DNA of 17,639 nt from an uncultured bacterium (GCA_905215325.1 CAJMPP010000038.1:1-17639), one strand, 5' to 3'. Counted from the first letter of the stretch, positions 6,762 through 14,437 are shown. The notes: generated by a model not told the origin, from the sequence alone. Numbers and translations are program-made.

Positions 6762-7616
6762 ATGACCGCTGAACCCCCATCCGCATTCGCTTACCTCGGC
6801 CCCGCCGGAACCTATCACGACGAGGCTGCGCGCGCATTCGCCAAACGTCTAGGCATAGATGACCCGCAGCTTATCGAGTGCCCGTCGCTGTCCGAGGTGT
6901 TCGACTGCGTGGACCGCGGGAAATGCGAATACGGCGTGGTGGCAACGGAGAACGCGCTGGAGGGGCCGGTGACGGCCACGCTCGATAACTTCGCGTTCCG
7001 ATCAAGCGCCACCATCTTGGGCGAGCATGTGCTCGACATCCATCATTGCCTGATCATGCATCCCGAAGCCACCTTGGACGACGTGAAAACGGTTGCCAGC
7101 CACCCGCAGGGCCTGGCGCAGTGCCGCCGCTACCTCAACGAAAACCTGCACGGCCTCCCCACCGTCACCGTGGCATCCACCGCCGACAGCGCTCGCCGAG
7201 CGGCATCCGACAAGTCCATCGCCGGCATCGGCAACGCCTTCGCCGCCCAGCTCTACGGCGCGCGCGTGGCCGAGACGGGCATCGAGGACCACTTCGGCAA
7301 CCAGACGTCGTTCGCGCTCATCGGCCGCCAGGGCCATGTACCGGTGCTGACGGGCAGCAAGTTCAAGACGTCGCTAGCGCTGTTCTTGCAGGCCGACCGT
7401 CCCGGCGCGCTGCTCATGATCTTGTCCGAGTTCGCCTACGCCGGCATCAACCTGGTCAAGATCCAAAGCCGCCCCACCAAGCAGGCGCTCGGCGACTACA
7501 TGTTCTTCGTGGATATCGAAGGCTCCACGCAAGACCTTGAGGTGCAAACCGCCCTGAACTGCCTGCGCTTGAAGCTGCGCGAGGTGAAGGTGCTCGGCAG
7601 CTACCCGGTGAACTAG
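6762..7616 (+). CDS. pheA: prephenate dehydratase
   Basis: This 284-residue enzyme turns prephenate into phenylpyruvate, the committed step to phenylalanine. The catalytic domain (about 7-190) shows AYLGPAGTYHDEAA and ATENALEGPVTATLDNF. The usual T-R-F active-site motif reads T182-S-F here, keeping the essential threonine. A C-terminal ACT domain (about 202-282) carries the phenylalanine-binding motifs GALL (215-218) and QSRP (235-238; normally ESRP), so feedback inhibition is expected. The start at 6762 has AAGGAG 6 nt upstream; an in-frame ATG at 6747 has no SD. There is no chorismate mutase domain, as usual for monofunctional Gram-positive enzymes. The gene is divergent from hya and convergent with mntP, so it appears monocistronic. 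Confidence 0.96.
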   Translation: MTAEPPSAFAYLGPAGTYHDEAARAFAKRLGIDDPQLIECPSLSEVFDCVDRGKCEYGVVATENALEGPVTATLDNFAFRSSATILGEHVLDIHHCLIMHPEATLDDVKTVASHPQGLAQCRRYLNENLHGLPTVTVASTADSARRAASDKSIAGIGNAFAAQLYGARVAETGIEDHFGNQTSFALIGRQGHVPVLTGSKFKTSLALFLQADRPGALLMILSEFAYAGINLVKIQSRPTKQALGDYMFFVDIEGSTQDLEVQTALNCLRLKLREVKVLGSYPVN

Positions 7617-7768
7617 CACCTCGGAAGCGCTTCGCGAACTGGATGGAGTCAAAGCGGGAAGCAGCTTGCACCCTATCCGCCGATCATGATGAATGCAGCG
7701 GATACGCCACAGACGCCTATCCGAGTGAAGCTTAAGGTCTTGCGCGCACGCATATATATGTATCGAAA

Positions 7769-7800
7769 CGAAGCGGCCGCCCCGACGGGCGGCCGCTTCG
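7769..7800. terminator. 14-bp GC-rich hairpin between convergent pheA and mntP
   Basis: CGAAGCGGCCGCCC at 7769-7782 and its exact inverse at 7787-7800 enclose a CGAC tetraloop. Only short T-runs follow on either strand (CCGTTT rightward, TTTCG leftward). It lies a few bases after the mntP stop and about 150 bp after pheA. It probably ends both transcripts. The 7617-7768 stretch before it holds nothing else I recognise. Confidence 0.75.
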
Positions 7801-7804
7801 CCGT

Positions 7805-8383
7805 TTAGAAGGCGATGACCCCAAGGTGCTCGAGCAGCGTTTTCACGCCGATGAGGATGAGCACCGCACCGCCCGCGATGGTTGCGGGCTTCTCGAAGCG
7901 CGCGCCGAAGAAATGACCGACGGCAACGCCTATGAAGCTGAGCACGAAGGTGATCACGCCGATGATGGTCACGCTCGGAACGATGGCCACCTGCAGAAAC
8001 GCGAAGGTGATGCCCACGGCAAGCGCATCGATGCTGGTTGCGATGGCCAGCATGAGCAGCTCCTTGAGATCGAGCTTGGCATCTTGCGCTTCTTCGCCCT
8101 GCTCGTCGTCCTCGTGGAACGCATCCCACAGCATCTTGCTGCCCACAAACGCCAGCAGCGCGAACGCGATCCAGTGGTCGATGGGCGTGATAAGATCGGC
8201 AAGCTGACTGCCCAGCGCCCAGCCGATAAGGGGCATAAGCGCCTGAAACCCGCCGAAGAACAGCGAGATGACGATCGCCTGCCTTATGTTCAGGCGGCTC
8301 ATGCCCAAACCCTTGCAAACGGAAACGGCGAAGGCGTCCATGGAAAGCCCCACGCCGATCAAGAACAACTCAACGAACCCCAC
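7805..8383 (-). CDS. mntP: manganese efflux pump MntP
   Basis: This 192-residue membrane protein exports Mn2+ and protects against manganese excess. It shows the family's internal duplication with the two acidic motifs MDAF (15-18, D16) and SIDA (117-120, D119), and about six hydrophobic helices. An acidic cytoplasmic loop (HEDDEQGEE, about 90-98) separates the halves. I chose the GTG at 8383 because GAGAGGG stands 5 nt upstream and because 14 residues then precede MDAF, exactly as in E. coli MntP. An ATG at 8407 is the alternative. The open frame reaches 8497, but that part lies in the long inverted repeat. I looked for a yybP-ykoY manganese riboswitch, common in front of mntP, and did not find a convincing one. 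Confidence 0.92.
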   Translation of the reverse strand: MGFVELFLIGVGLSMDAFAVSVCKGLGMSRLNIRQAIVISLFFGGFQALMPLIGWALGSQLADLITPIDHWIAFALLAFVGSKMLWDAFHEDDEQGEEAQDAKLDLKELLMLAIATSIDALAVGITFAFLQVAIVPSVTIIGVITFVLSFIGVAVGHFFGARFEKPATIAGGAVLILIGVKTLLEHLGVIAF

Positions 8384-8441
8384 GATAACCCTCTCGTCTT
8401 GAACCATACCCCCATCGGGCGCGTGAACCCGCTCCCCCGAA

Positions 8442-8523
8442 CGGACACATAACGCTACGTCCCCGAACTGTCCTGCTGATCGTGACATTTCGGACATTTC
8501 GGGGACGTAGCGTTATGTGTCCG
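8442..8523. repeat. long inverted repeat (32-bp arms), REPIN-like
   Basis: Arms at 8442-8473 and 8492-8523 are inverse copies with one mismatch; the outer 25 bp are perfect. They enclose an 18-bp spacer. The outer end begins CGGACACATAACGCTACG, and the inner part of the right arm overlaps a tandem duplication of GACATTTCG. There is no T-run after either side. It lies between the mutY stop (8545) and the mntP start (8383). The design, two palindromically placed copies of a short GGGGAC-containing unit, resembles REP-doublet (REPIN) elements mobilised by Y1 transposases. No other copy and no such transposase is in this window, so the class is an inference. Confidence 0.8.
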
Positions 8524-8544
8524 GAACTTGCGGGCCGCTATCCT

Positions 8545-9378
8545 TTATGGGAACAGGCGGCCGTCCTCCTGACGGAAGAAGCCTTCCCGTTCCAGGTCGG
8601 CGCAGATACCGGCGAATAGCTGCGGGTCGACCGTATCCCGTCCGGCAGAGCGCTCCTCGTCGTCCAAGCGCACCGCCGCCTGCTCGATGGCGATGCCCGG
8701 GCATGCCAGCACGATGCGCAACAGGCATGCGCGCTTCTGCCGGCGCGAGCCTTCGAATGCGGACTGGCGCGTGTAATGCGCGCTTCGCCGTGAGGCGTTG
8801 CCCACCTGCGACTTCAGATCCGCACCAACATCCAACAGCGCGTAATACCACCGGCGAACCTGGCCCGCTTCAGGGCAGCAGGCCGCCACCAAAGGCTCAA
8901 GCTGCCTGTCCGAAACCGCTTCGCAATCGGGAAACAGCGTATGGATGAACACTGTCCGCACGTTGGTCTCGATGTAGATGGCGGGAAAGTTGCGGGCGAA
9001 GGCGGTGACGCCGGCCGCCGTTGCCGGACCGATACCCGGCAGCTCCCGCAGCTGCTCCACCGTTTCGGGCAACTGCCCGCCGAAGCGCTGCGAGCATTCC
9101 TCAGACGCGCGCTTGAGCGCCAAAGCGCGGCGGTTATAGCCGAGCCCCTGCCATTCGGCCAGCACGTCGGCCGGCGAGGCAGAAGCCAGCGCATCGGGGG
9201 AAGGGAACATGCCCATCCAGCGCTCCCACCGCCCCAGCACTCGCTTGACCTGCGTTTGCTGGAGCATGACCTCGCTCACCAGCACGCCGTAGGCGTCATC
9301 GATGCCGCGCCACGGCAAGTCGCGGTAGAGTCGCCGTCCCTCGGAGAGCACGTAGCGGCAAAACTCGTCCTGAGACAT
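8545..9378 (-). CDS. mutY: MutY-like adenine glycosylase lacking the Fe-S cluster
   Basis: This 277-residue HhH-GPD protein should remove adenine mispaired with 8-oxoguanine. It has the MutY catalytic segment SEVMLQQTQV (E36 catalytic) and the helix-hairpin-helix LPGIGPATAAG (113-123). The position of the conserved aspartate reads E137 (IETNV instead of DGNV). The C-terminal Fe-S cysteines are absent; in their place is a basic stretch (GNASRRSAHYTRQSAFEGS, 193-211) seen in a divergent Fe-S-free MutY branch. Residues 220-277 look like a small winged helix, and the normal NUDIX-like MutY domain for 8-oxoG recognition is missing. The start at 9378 is where homology begins; the frame extends upstream only as a shadow of the Rrf2 gene. 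Substrate specificity is therefore less certain than the family. Confidence 0.85.
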   Translation of the reverse strand: MSQDEFCRYVLSEGRRLYRDLPWRGIDDAYGVLVSEVMLQQTQVKRVLGRWERWMGMFPSPDALASASPADVLAEWQGLGYNRRALALKRASEECSQRFGGQLPETVEQLRELPGIGPATAAGVTAFARNFPAIYIETNVRTVFIHTLFPDCEAVSDRQLEPLVAACCPEAGQVRRWYYALLDVGADLKSQVGNASRRSAHYTRQSAFEGSRRQKRACLLRIVLACPGIAIEQAAVRLDDEERSAGRDTVDPQLFAGICADLEREGFFRQEDGRLFP

Positions 9379-9440
9379 GGCGGCGCCCGCGGGCCAAACC
9401 GCGGACGCCGCAAGATCGGCTATGCTTTTGCGCGCCACGC

Positions 9441-9962
9441 CTACGACCGCGCTTCCCCGATAGCGGGCTGCGCACCGCAGCCGCCGCACGCGTCCACCGG
9501 GCACGACATGCGAGCCGTGGGAGGCGCCGATTCGATGGCCTTCCTGATGACGGGATGCCGCCCGCCCTGCTCCATGAGCTCTTTGAGCGTGATGGAGTCG
9601 AAATAGCTGTTCAGCAGGCTGTCCGCGCCCATCCACAGCTTGTTGTACGAGCACCCCCCGCGACGCTTGCAATACTCGGCGTCCACCGCGCACAGCGAGA
9701 CGCTGACAGGCCCCTGCACCGCCTCGAGCACCTCGAGCAGCGTGATCTGAGCCGGGTCGCAGTCGAGCGCAAGGCCGCCGCGAGCGCCGCGCACCGTCTT
9801 GATAAGCCCGCCTTTCACCAGGTCGTGCTGGATGCTGCGCGCAAACGCATACGGGATGTCCTCCTGCTCGGAGATGTCGGCGACCGACACGTAGGAGTCG
9901 CCGCTTTCGTATGCGGCTTCCAAGATGCGAAGCGCGTAATCGCAACGTCGCGTGATATCCAT
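9441..9962 (-). CDS. Rrf2-family transcriptional regulator, probable Fe-S sensor
   Basis: This 173-residue regulator has the N-terminal winged helix of the Rrf2 group (MDITRRCDYALRIL, GLIKTVRGARGGLAL). A cysteine set C91-x6-C98-x5-C104 lies where IscR and NsrR hold a [2Fe-2S] or [4Fe-4S] cluster, although the usual first spacing is x5. A second set, C154-x4-C159-x2-C162 followed by glycines, is in a C-terminal extension and is not typical. The ATG overlaps the stop of the AAA-like gene by one base (TAATG), so the two are translationally coupled. It could sense redox state, iron, nitric oxide or oxygen; the ligand cannot be told from sequence. Likely targets include its own operon. Confidence 0.9.
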   Translation of the reverse strand: MDITRRCDYALRILEAAYESGDSYVSVADISEQEDIPYAFARSIQHDLVKGGLIKTVRGARGGLALDCDPAQITLLEVLEAVQGPVSVSLCAVDAEYCKRRGGCSYNKLWMGADSLLNSYFDSITLKELMEQGGRHPVIRKAIESAPPTARMSCPVDACGGCGAQPAIGEARS

Positions 9963-11524
9963 TACTGCCCGTCCCCCTTCAACAGGTCGTCCAAATGGTC
10001 GAGCTCCCTCCTAAAGTCATCGACCACCGCTTGCTCGAGCGCCTTGTACTCCAGCGAATCGAGCGGCTGGTATGCAGCCAGCTTATCGAACAGATTGTCC
10101 GTGGTCACCGGGATATAGCGCCGCTTGGTGAGGCTGTCCTTATACGCTTCCTCGATGGCCTCGCGCGCCGCCATGTGCATATCGAAACGCGGCATGCCCT
10201 GCGAGAACCTGACCAGCTGATCGCGGTTGACGCCGCGCACGGACGGATGCTCGCGGGCGATCTCCATCCAGATGTCGGCGCGTTCCTTCTCGGTGGGATA
10301 GTCGATGTCCACCGCCGAGACCGGCCCCAGCAGATCGAAGAAATACGGGTCCACGTCGTTGCCGAGCGCCGAAGTGCACAGCACGAACACATCAGGATCG
10401 TCGGCCGAGGAGCGAATGAGGTTGACCGCCTCGCGCGCCCCGCGCGAAAGCGTGGACATGATCAGCCCGCCGATATCCTCGGGTTGATCGAATGCCGGCG
10501 CCGCCCACAGGTCGATATCCTCGATGACGAGCACCGCCGGCTCCTCGAAGGCGTTACGCGCCTGGTTGAGCTTGGGCTGGCGGTCGGCCTGGGCCATGAC
10601 GCACAGCACGGGCATGCCCTGCATGTTCTCCTCCATGCGCATGCGCAGCACCGGAAGCCCCAGCTCGCCGCAGGTGGCCATCATGAACTGGTTGGCGTCC
10701 TCACGTGCTGGGCTGCGGATAAGCAGCGCGTCGCATGCGGGCATGCGATCAAGGCCATGGCGCACGTTGAGCTGGCGCACAAGCTGCTGGAACTCGGGGT
10801 CCTTCTGCATGCCGAGGCCGAGCGAGCGCACCGAGTGCACCGCCTCGTCAAAGCCCACAAGCTCTTTATAGGTGAGGTGCTCGATGGGAGCGAGCATAGG
10901 CTGCGCCGAAGCCACGGCAGGCGCGGGCCCTCCCGCAGGCGCCTGCGGCTTTCCAGACGGCGCCGGGCCGGCCGCCGCAGGTTGCTCCCCCGCGGGATCT
11001 GCGCCGTCCGTCGGGGCCGCGGGGCTTGCGGCCGCGTCGTCTTCGGGCTTGCCGGCAACTCCGGAGGCACCCGGAGCCGTGAGGTGCTCCACGCGCAGCA
11101 CGCGCGGTCCGCCCTCGCCCATCATGTCCTGCGAGATCATGTCGGTCATGTCCTCAAGCTCGTCGCGCGACAACCCGAACTCCTCGAGCTTGGCAAGCGC
11201 CAGTTCCTGAAGTTGGTCTGCGCATGCTGCCACCTCGTCGCTGGACAGGTACGGCTCCATGCGCTCGAACACGTATTCGGCGATGCTGCGCTCCTTCAAG
11301 GTGCACGCCAGACGCCATGCGCGCTTCAGCCCGGCAATGGCGGCTTCGGAGGGCACGGCGCCCTCGGACGCTTGGCCGCGTTCGAACGCCGCCAGGTACA
11401 GATGCAGCGCCAGCATAAGGTTTCCCTGCTCAGCAGCCTGTTCAGCGCTGTTCAGGTATCCGGAAACGGAGCTGGACGGCTCATCGCTTCGGCTGGGCAT
11501 ATCGTTCACGTCGTTATCCAACAT
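9962..11524 (-). CDS. AAA-fold protein with degenerate Walker A (probable pseudo-ATPase)
   Basis: This 520-residue protein has three parts. An N-terminal helical region (about 20-140) looks TPR-like (SAEQAAEQGNLMLALHLYLAAF). A low-complexity Ala/Pro/Gly linker runs over about 150-212. A C-terminal module aligns by eye with FtsH/p97-type AAA domains. In that module the Walker A place reads LLIRSPAREDANQF (267-280) where LLyGPPGTGKTLLA is expected, so the lysine and threonine are lost. A Walker-B-like VLVIEDID (332-339) and an AAA-lid-like helix region near 440-460 remain. ATP hydrolysis is doubtful. The start at 11524 has GAAGGAGG about 8 nt upstream; a TTG at 11542 is less likely. I cannot name a partner or function. 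Coupling to the Rrf2 gene suggests a joint role. Confidence 0.8.
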   Translation of the reverse strand: MLDNDVNDMPSRSDEPSSSVSGYLNSAEQAAEQGNLMLALHLYLAAFERGQASEGAVPSEAAIAGLKRAWRLACTLKERSIAEYVFERMEPYLSSDEVAACADQLQELALAKLEEFGLSRDELEDMTDMISQDMMGEGGPRVLRVEHLTAPGASGVAGKPEDDAAASPAAPTDGADPAGEQPAAAGPAPSGKPQAPAGGPAPAVASAQPMLAPIEHLTYKELVGFDEAVHSVRSLGLGMQKDPEFQQLVRQLNVRHGLDRMPACDALLIRSPAREDANQFMMATCGELGLPVLRMRMEENMQGMPVLCVMAQADRQPKLNQARNAFEEPAVLVIEDIDLWAAPAFDQPEDIGGLIMSTLSRGAREAVNLIRSSADDPDVFVLCTSALGNDVDPYFFDLLGPVSAVDIDYPTEKERADIWMEIAREHPSVRGVNRDQLVRFSQGMPRFDMHMAAREAIEEAYKDSLTKRRYIPVTTDNLFDKLAAYQPLDSLEYKALEQAVVDDFRRELDHLDDLLKGDGQ

Positions 11525-11806
11525 CGACCCAACCTCCTTCAAGTGTCAAAATAGCTATAGTTCGGTCTCATTTTACCGGAAGCGGCCGCAATGCGGCCGC
11601 AAGCCAAGAAATCGAAACAAACCCGTCACCCGGGCAAGCCAAGGCTAGCCCGCCATCCGGAGACGCCATGACGTCCCCATCGGCAGAACACGCCGATGAA
11701 AGCCTGTTCTCCAACGCACCGCGAAGCCCCCCATCACCCGTAAAACACGAACGGCAACCCACGCCCAAGCGCTACAGGCGATTCCCAGGAACACGCCCGT
11801 GAGCGG
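11525..11806. other. intergenic region with three hairpins, upstream of the AAA-like gene
   Basis: Three inverted repeats lie between the HAD gene end and the AAA-like gene. GCGGCCGC is repeated at 11582-11589 and 11593-11600 around AAT. CGGGC-A-AGCC and its partner span 11631-11652 with an A:A mismatch. CATCGGC (11678-11684) pairs with GCCGATG (11692-11698). None is followed by a strong T-run on the - strand. They may end the upstream transcript or structure the AAA leader. A weak TATAGC -10-like sequence on the - strand lies about 30 nt upstream of the AAA start. No credible gene was found. Confidence 0.4.
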
Positions 11807-12520
11807 TTACCACTCGAGCACCCGATAACCGCGCTCGCGGGCGGTGCGTCCAAGCGGACGGTCGGGGCATACGGCGAACCCCTGCTGAGCGCCTGCGAGC
11901 AAAGCGCGATCGGAATGATGGTCGCCGTATGCCGCGACCAGCTCCCATCCGCCTTCGCCCCACTTCGCGTTGGCGAAACGGCGCAGCTCTATCATCTTGC
12001 GATCGCCTTCCACCGGCACGCCGTCCACCTCGCAGGCATACGTGCCGTCATAGTTCACCTTCATGCGCGTGGAGATCTGGTAATCGAAGGGCAGATCGCG
12101 CATGGCGCGCTCGATGATGGGCTCGAAGGTAGCCGAAACGCACACCACCGAAACGCCCTGCTCATGCCACGCATCCATGGCCTGCCTGGCCTGCTTGCGC
12201 ACATGCGGGGCCACGCATTCGTCGTAGAAACCATGCAGGAAGGCATCCACCTCGGCCTTGGGCTTGCCGGCAAAGGCACGGAACACCAGCCCGCGCACCC
12301 ACGCCTCGTTCTGCGGCAGGCGCAGCTTGTACGCCGCCGCCCACAGCCCGATGCGCAGCAGCACCGTGGGATTGAGCATGCGCAGCTTCGCAAGATGCAT
12401 CACCAGCATGACGGGCGAGTTGCCGTCAAGCGTAGTGCCGTCGAAATCGAACGCGGCAAGCCGCACCGGGCCCTCCCCGTTGCGGCTTGCCGTCTGCATT
12501 GCCTCTGATTGTGCGGTCAT
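11807..12520 (-). CDS. HAD superfamily subfamily IB hydrolase (SerB-like phosphatase)
   Basis: The 237-residue product has all four HAD motifs. Motif I is FDFDGTTLD with nucleophile D25 and acid D27. Motif II is VSAT (128-131). Motif III lysine is K175 in GDRK. Motif IV is GDHHSD (199-204). The large helical cap between motifs I and II (about 32-120) is typical of the IB group, which includes phosphoserine phosphatases and lipid-pathway phosphatases. Substrate cannot be fixed from sequence. The ATG at 12520 has a GAAGG about 8 nt upstream; an upstream in-frame TTG is less likely. It follows the ABC gene after 51 nt on the same strand, so it may be the last gene of the marR-ABC operon. Confidence 0.85.
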   Translation of the reverse strand: MTAQSEAMQTASRNGEGPVRLAAFDFDGTTLDGNSPVMLVMHLAKLRMLNPTVLLRIGLWAAAYKLRLPQNEAWVRGLVFRAFAGKPKAEVDAFLHGFYDECVAPHVRKQARQAMDAWHEQGVSVVCVSATFEPIIERAMRDLPFDYQISTRMKVNYDGTYACEVDGVPVEGDRKMIELRRFANAKWGEGGWELVAAYGDHHSDRALLAGAQQGFAVCPDRPLGRTARERGYRVLEW

Positions 12521-12571
12521 GTGCGCGCGCCTTCGTCCCAAGCCGAGCCGAGCCGCGCGCCCCTCTGCACG

Positions 12572-14437
12572 CTACTCGTCTTCGACGCCGTCTTCCTCGA
12601 ACTGAGAATTATACAGTTCAGCATACGCGCCGCCAAGGGAAAGAAGCTCCTCATGCGTGCCCTGCTCGACGATGTCACCATGCTGTAACACGCAGATGAG
12701 GTCGGCGTTTTTGATGGTGGACAGGCGATGCGCGATCACAAACGACGTGCGGCCCGCCATCAGGTTGTCCATGGCCTTTTGGATGCGCTCCTCGGTTCGC
12801 GTGTCGACGCTTGAGGTGGCCTCGTCCAGGATAAGCATGCGCCTGTCGGCCAAAATGGCGCGGGCGATGGTAAGAAGCTGACGCTGACCTGCGCTGACGT
12901 TGCCGGCGTCCTCGTTAATCACCGTATCGTAGCCATGCGGCAAGGTGGTGATGAAATGGTGCACGTACGCCGCGCGCGCCGCCGCCTCCACCTCGGCGTC
13001 GGCAGCGTCGAGCTTGCCGTAGGCGATGTTATCGCGAACCGTGCCGTTGAACAGCCACGTGTCCTGCAACACCATGCCGAACTGGTTGCGCACGTCGGTG
13101 CGCGAGAACTCGCGGATGTCGGTGCCGCCCAGGCGGATGGCGCCCGCGTCGACATCGTAGAAGCGCATGAGCAGCTTGACCATGGTGGTCTTGCCCGCGC
13201 CGGTGGGGCCCACCAGCGCCACGGTCTGGCCCTGGCGCACCTTTGCGGAGAAGTCGCCGATGACGGGCTTTGCGGGATCGTAGCCGAAGCGCACGTGGTC
13301 GAACTCCACGTCGCAATCCACGTCGGCGGCATCGGCCGTGGGCTTCTCCGCCTCAAGCTCGGGCTCCTCCAGGAAGGCGAAGATGCGCTCGGCGGCCGCG
13401 GCCATCTGCTGCAGCACGTTGCCCACTTGCGAAAGCTGCGTGATGGGCTGCGTGAAGTTCTTCACGTACTGGATGAACGCCTGGATGTCGCCGACGGTGA
13501 TGACGCCCTGCACGGCCAGCACGCTGCCCGCTAGCGCAACGCCCACGTAGCCCAGGTTGCCCACGAAGTTCATGATGGGCTGCATCAAGCCCGACAGGAA
13601 CTGAGATTTCCAAGCGCTTTCATAGAGTTTTGCATTGGTCTTGCCAAACGTGTCGGCAACCGCCTGCTCACGATTGAACGCACGCACGATGGCATGGCCG
13701 GAAAAGGTCTCCTCCACCTGGCCGTTGATGGCGCCGAGCATGGCCTGCTGGGCCCTGAAGTGCTTCTGCGAGGCCTTCACCACGGTGAAGATGAGCACCA
13801 GGGACACGGGCAGGATGAGCACGGTGATGCCCGTGAGCAGCGGGTTGATGGTCAGCATCATGATCACCACGCCCACGATAGTGGTGGCCGAGGTGATGAG
13901 CTGCGTCACGCCCTGGTTCAGGCTTTGGCCGAGCGTGTCCACGTCGTTGGTGATGCGCGAGAGCGTGTCGCCGGTGGAATTGCGCTCGAAGTAACCCACG
14001 GGCATGCGATCGATCTTCTCGGCGATGGCGCGGCGCAGCCCGTAGCAGGTGCGCTGCGAGACGCTCGTCATCATCCAGCCTTGCACGAAGCTGCACGCCG
14101 CGCTGACCAGGTACAGCACCAGCGTCGCCGCGATGATGCCGGCGATGGCGTCGAAGTCGATGCCGCCGGTGCCGCCCACCTTCGCCACCAAACCCTCGAA
14201 CAGCTCCGTGGTGGCCTGCGAGAGCACCTTCGGGCCCACGATGCTGAACGCCGCCGACCCGATGGCGAAGATGATGGCGAGCACGAGCGCCGCCTTGAAC
14301 TGGCCCATGAATCGCACGAGCTTGCCGATGGAGCCCTTGAAGTCCTTGGCCTTCTCACCGGGCATCATGCGCGCACCCGGCCCATGCGGCCAGCGACGCT
14401 GCGTGACCTTCTTCAGATCCTCGTTGTTCGCGCTCAT
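12572..14437 (-). CDS. ABC exporter half-transporter, subunit with intact catalytic site
   Basis: The 621-residue protein has six membrane helices (about 45-330) and a C-terminal nucleotide-binding domain. Walker A is GPTGAGKTT (410-418), the Q-loop glutamine is Q458, Walker B is RMLILDEA with catalytic E539, and the switch histidine is H570. The signature reads VSAGQ (514-518) instead of the consensus SGGQ. It overlaps the preceding ABC gene by four bases (ATGA) and has a very strong SD (AAAGGAGGTGATG) within that gene's end. The pattern fits the catalytic partner of a heterodimeric exporter such as TM288 or BmrD. Exported substrates of this group range from drugs to peptides and lipids, and are unknown here. 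The N-terminal 40 residues are basic and cytoplasmic. Confidence 0.95.
   Translation of the reverse strand: MSANNEDLKKVTQRRWPHGPGARMMPGEKAKDFKGSIGKLVRFMGQFKAALVLAIIFAIGSAAFSIVGPKVLSQATTELFEGLVAKVGGTGGIDFDAIAGIIAATLVLYLVSAACSFVQGWMMTSVSQRTCYGLRRAIAEKIDRMPVGYFERNSTGDTLSRITNDVDTLGQSLNQGVTQLITSATTIVGVVIMMLTINPLLTGITVLILPVSLVLIFTVVKASQKHFRAQQAMLGAINGQVEETFSGHAIVRAFNREQAVADTFGKTNAKLYESAWKSQFLSGLMQPIMNFVGNLGYVGVALAGSVLAVQGVITVGDIQAFIQYVKNFTQPITQLSQVGNVLQQMAAAAERIFAFLEEPELEAEKPTADAADVDCDVEFDHVRFGYDPAKPVIGDFSAKVRQGQTVALVGPTGAGKTTMVKLLMRFYDVDAGAIRLGGTDIREFSRTDVRNQFGMVLQDTWLFNGTVRDNIAYGKLDAADAEVEAAARAAYVHHFITTLPHGYDTVINEDAGNVSAGQRQLLTIARAILADRRMLILDEATSSVDTRTEERIQKAMDNLMAGRTSFVIAHRLSTIKNADLICVLQHGDIVEQGTHEELLSLGGAYAELYNSQFEEDGVEDE

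Noticed and set aside
8384..8441. yybP-ykoY manganese riboswitch before mntP
   Set aside because: The leader between the repeat and the start is only about 60 nt, and I could not build the conserved paired stems. An Rfam search would settle it.
8384..8497. Upstream extension of the mntP frame to 8497
   Set aside because: It runs into the long inverted repeat. The family alignment and SD support the GTG at 8383.
9379..9945. N-terminal 189 residues of the long frame containing mutY
   Set aside because: This part overlaps the Rrf2 gene in another frame and is Arg/Gly-rich without domain signs. MutY similarity starts at the ATG at 9378.
11668..11802. 44-codon + strand open frame with GGAG 5 nt upstream
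   Set aside because: Codon use lacks the strong GC3 bias of real genes here, the product is Pro/Arg-rich without similarity, and it overlaps a hairpin.
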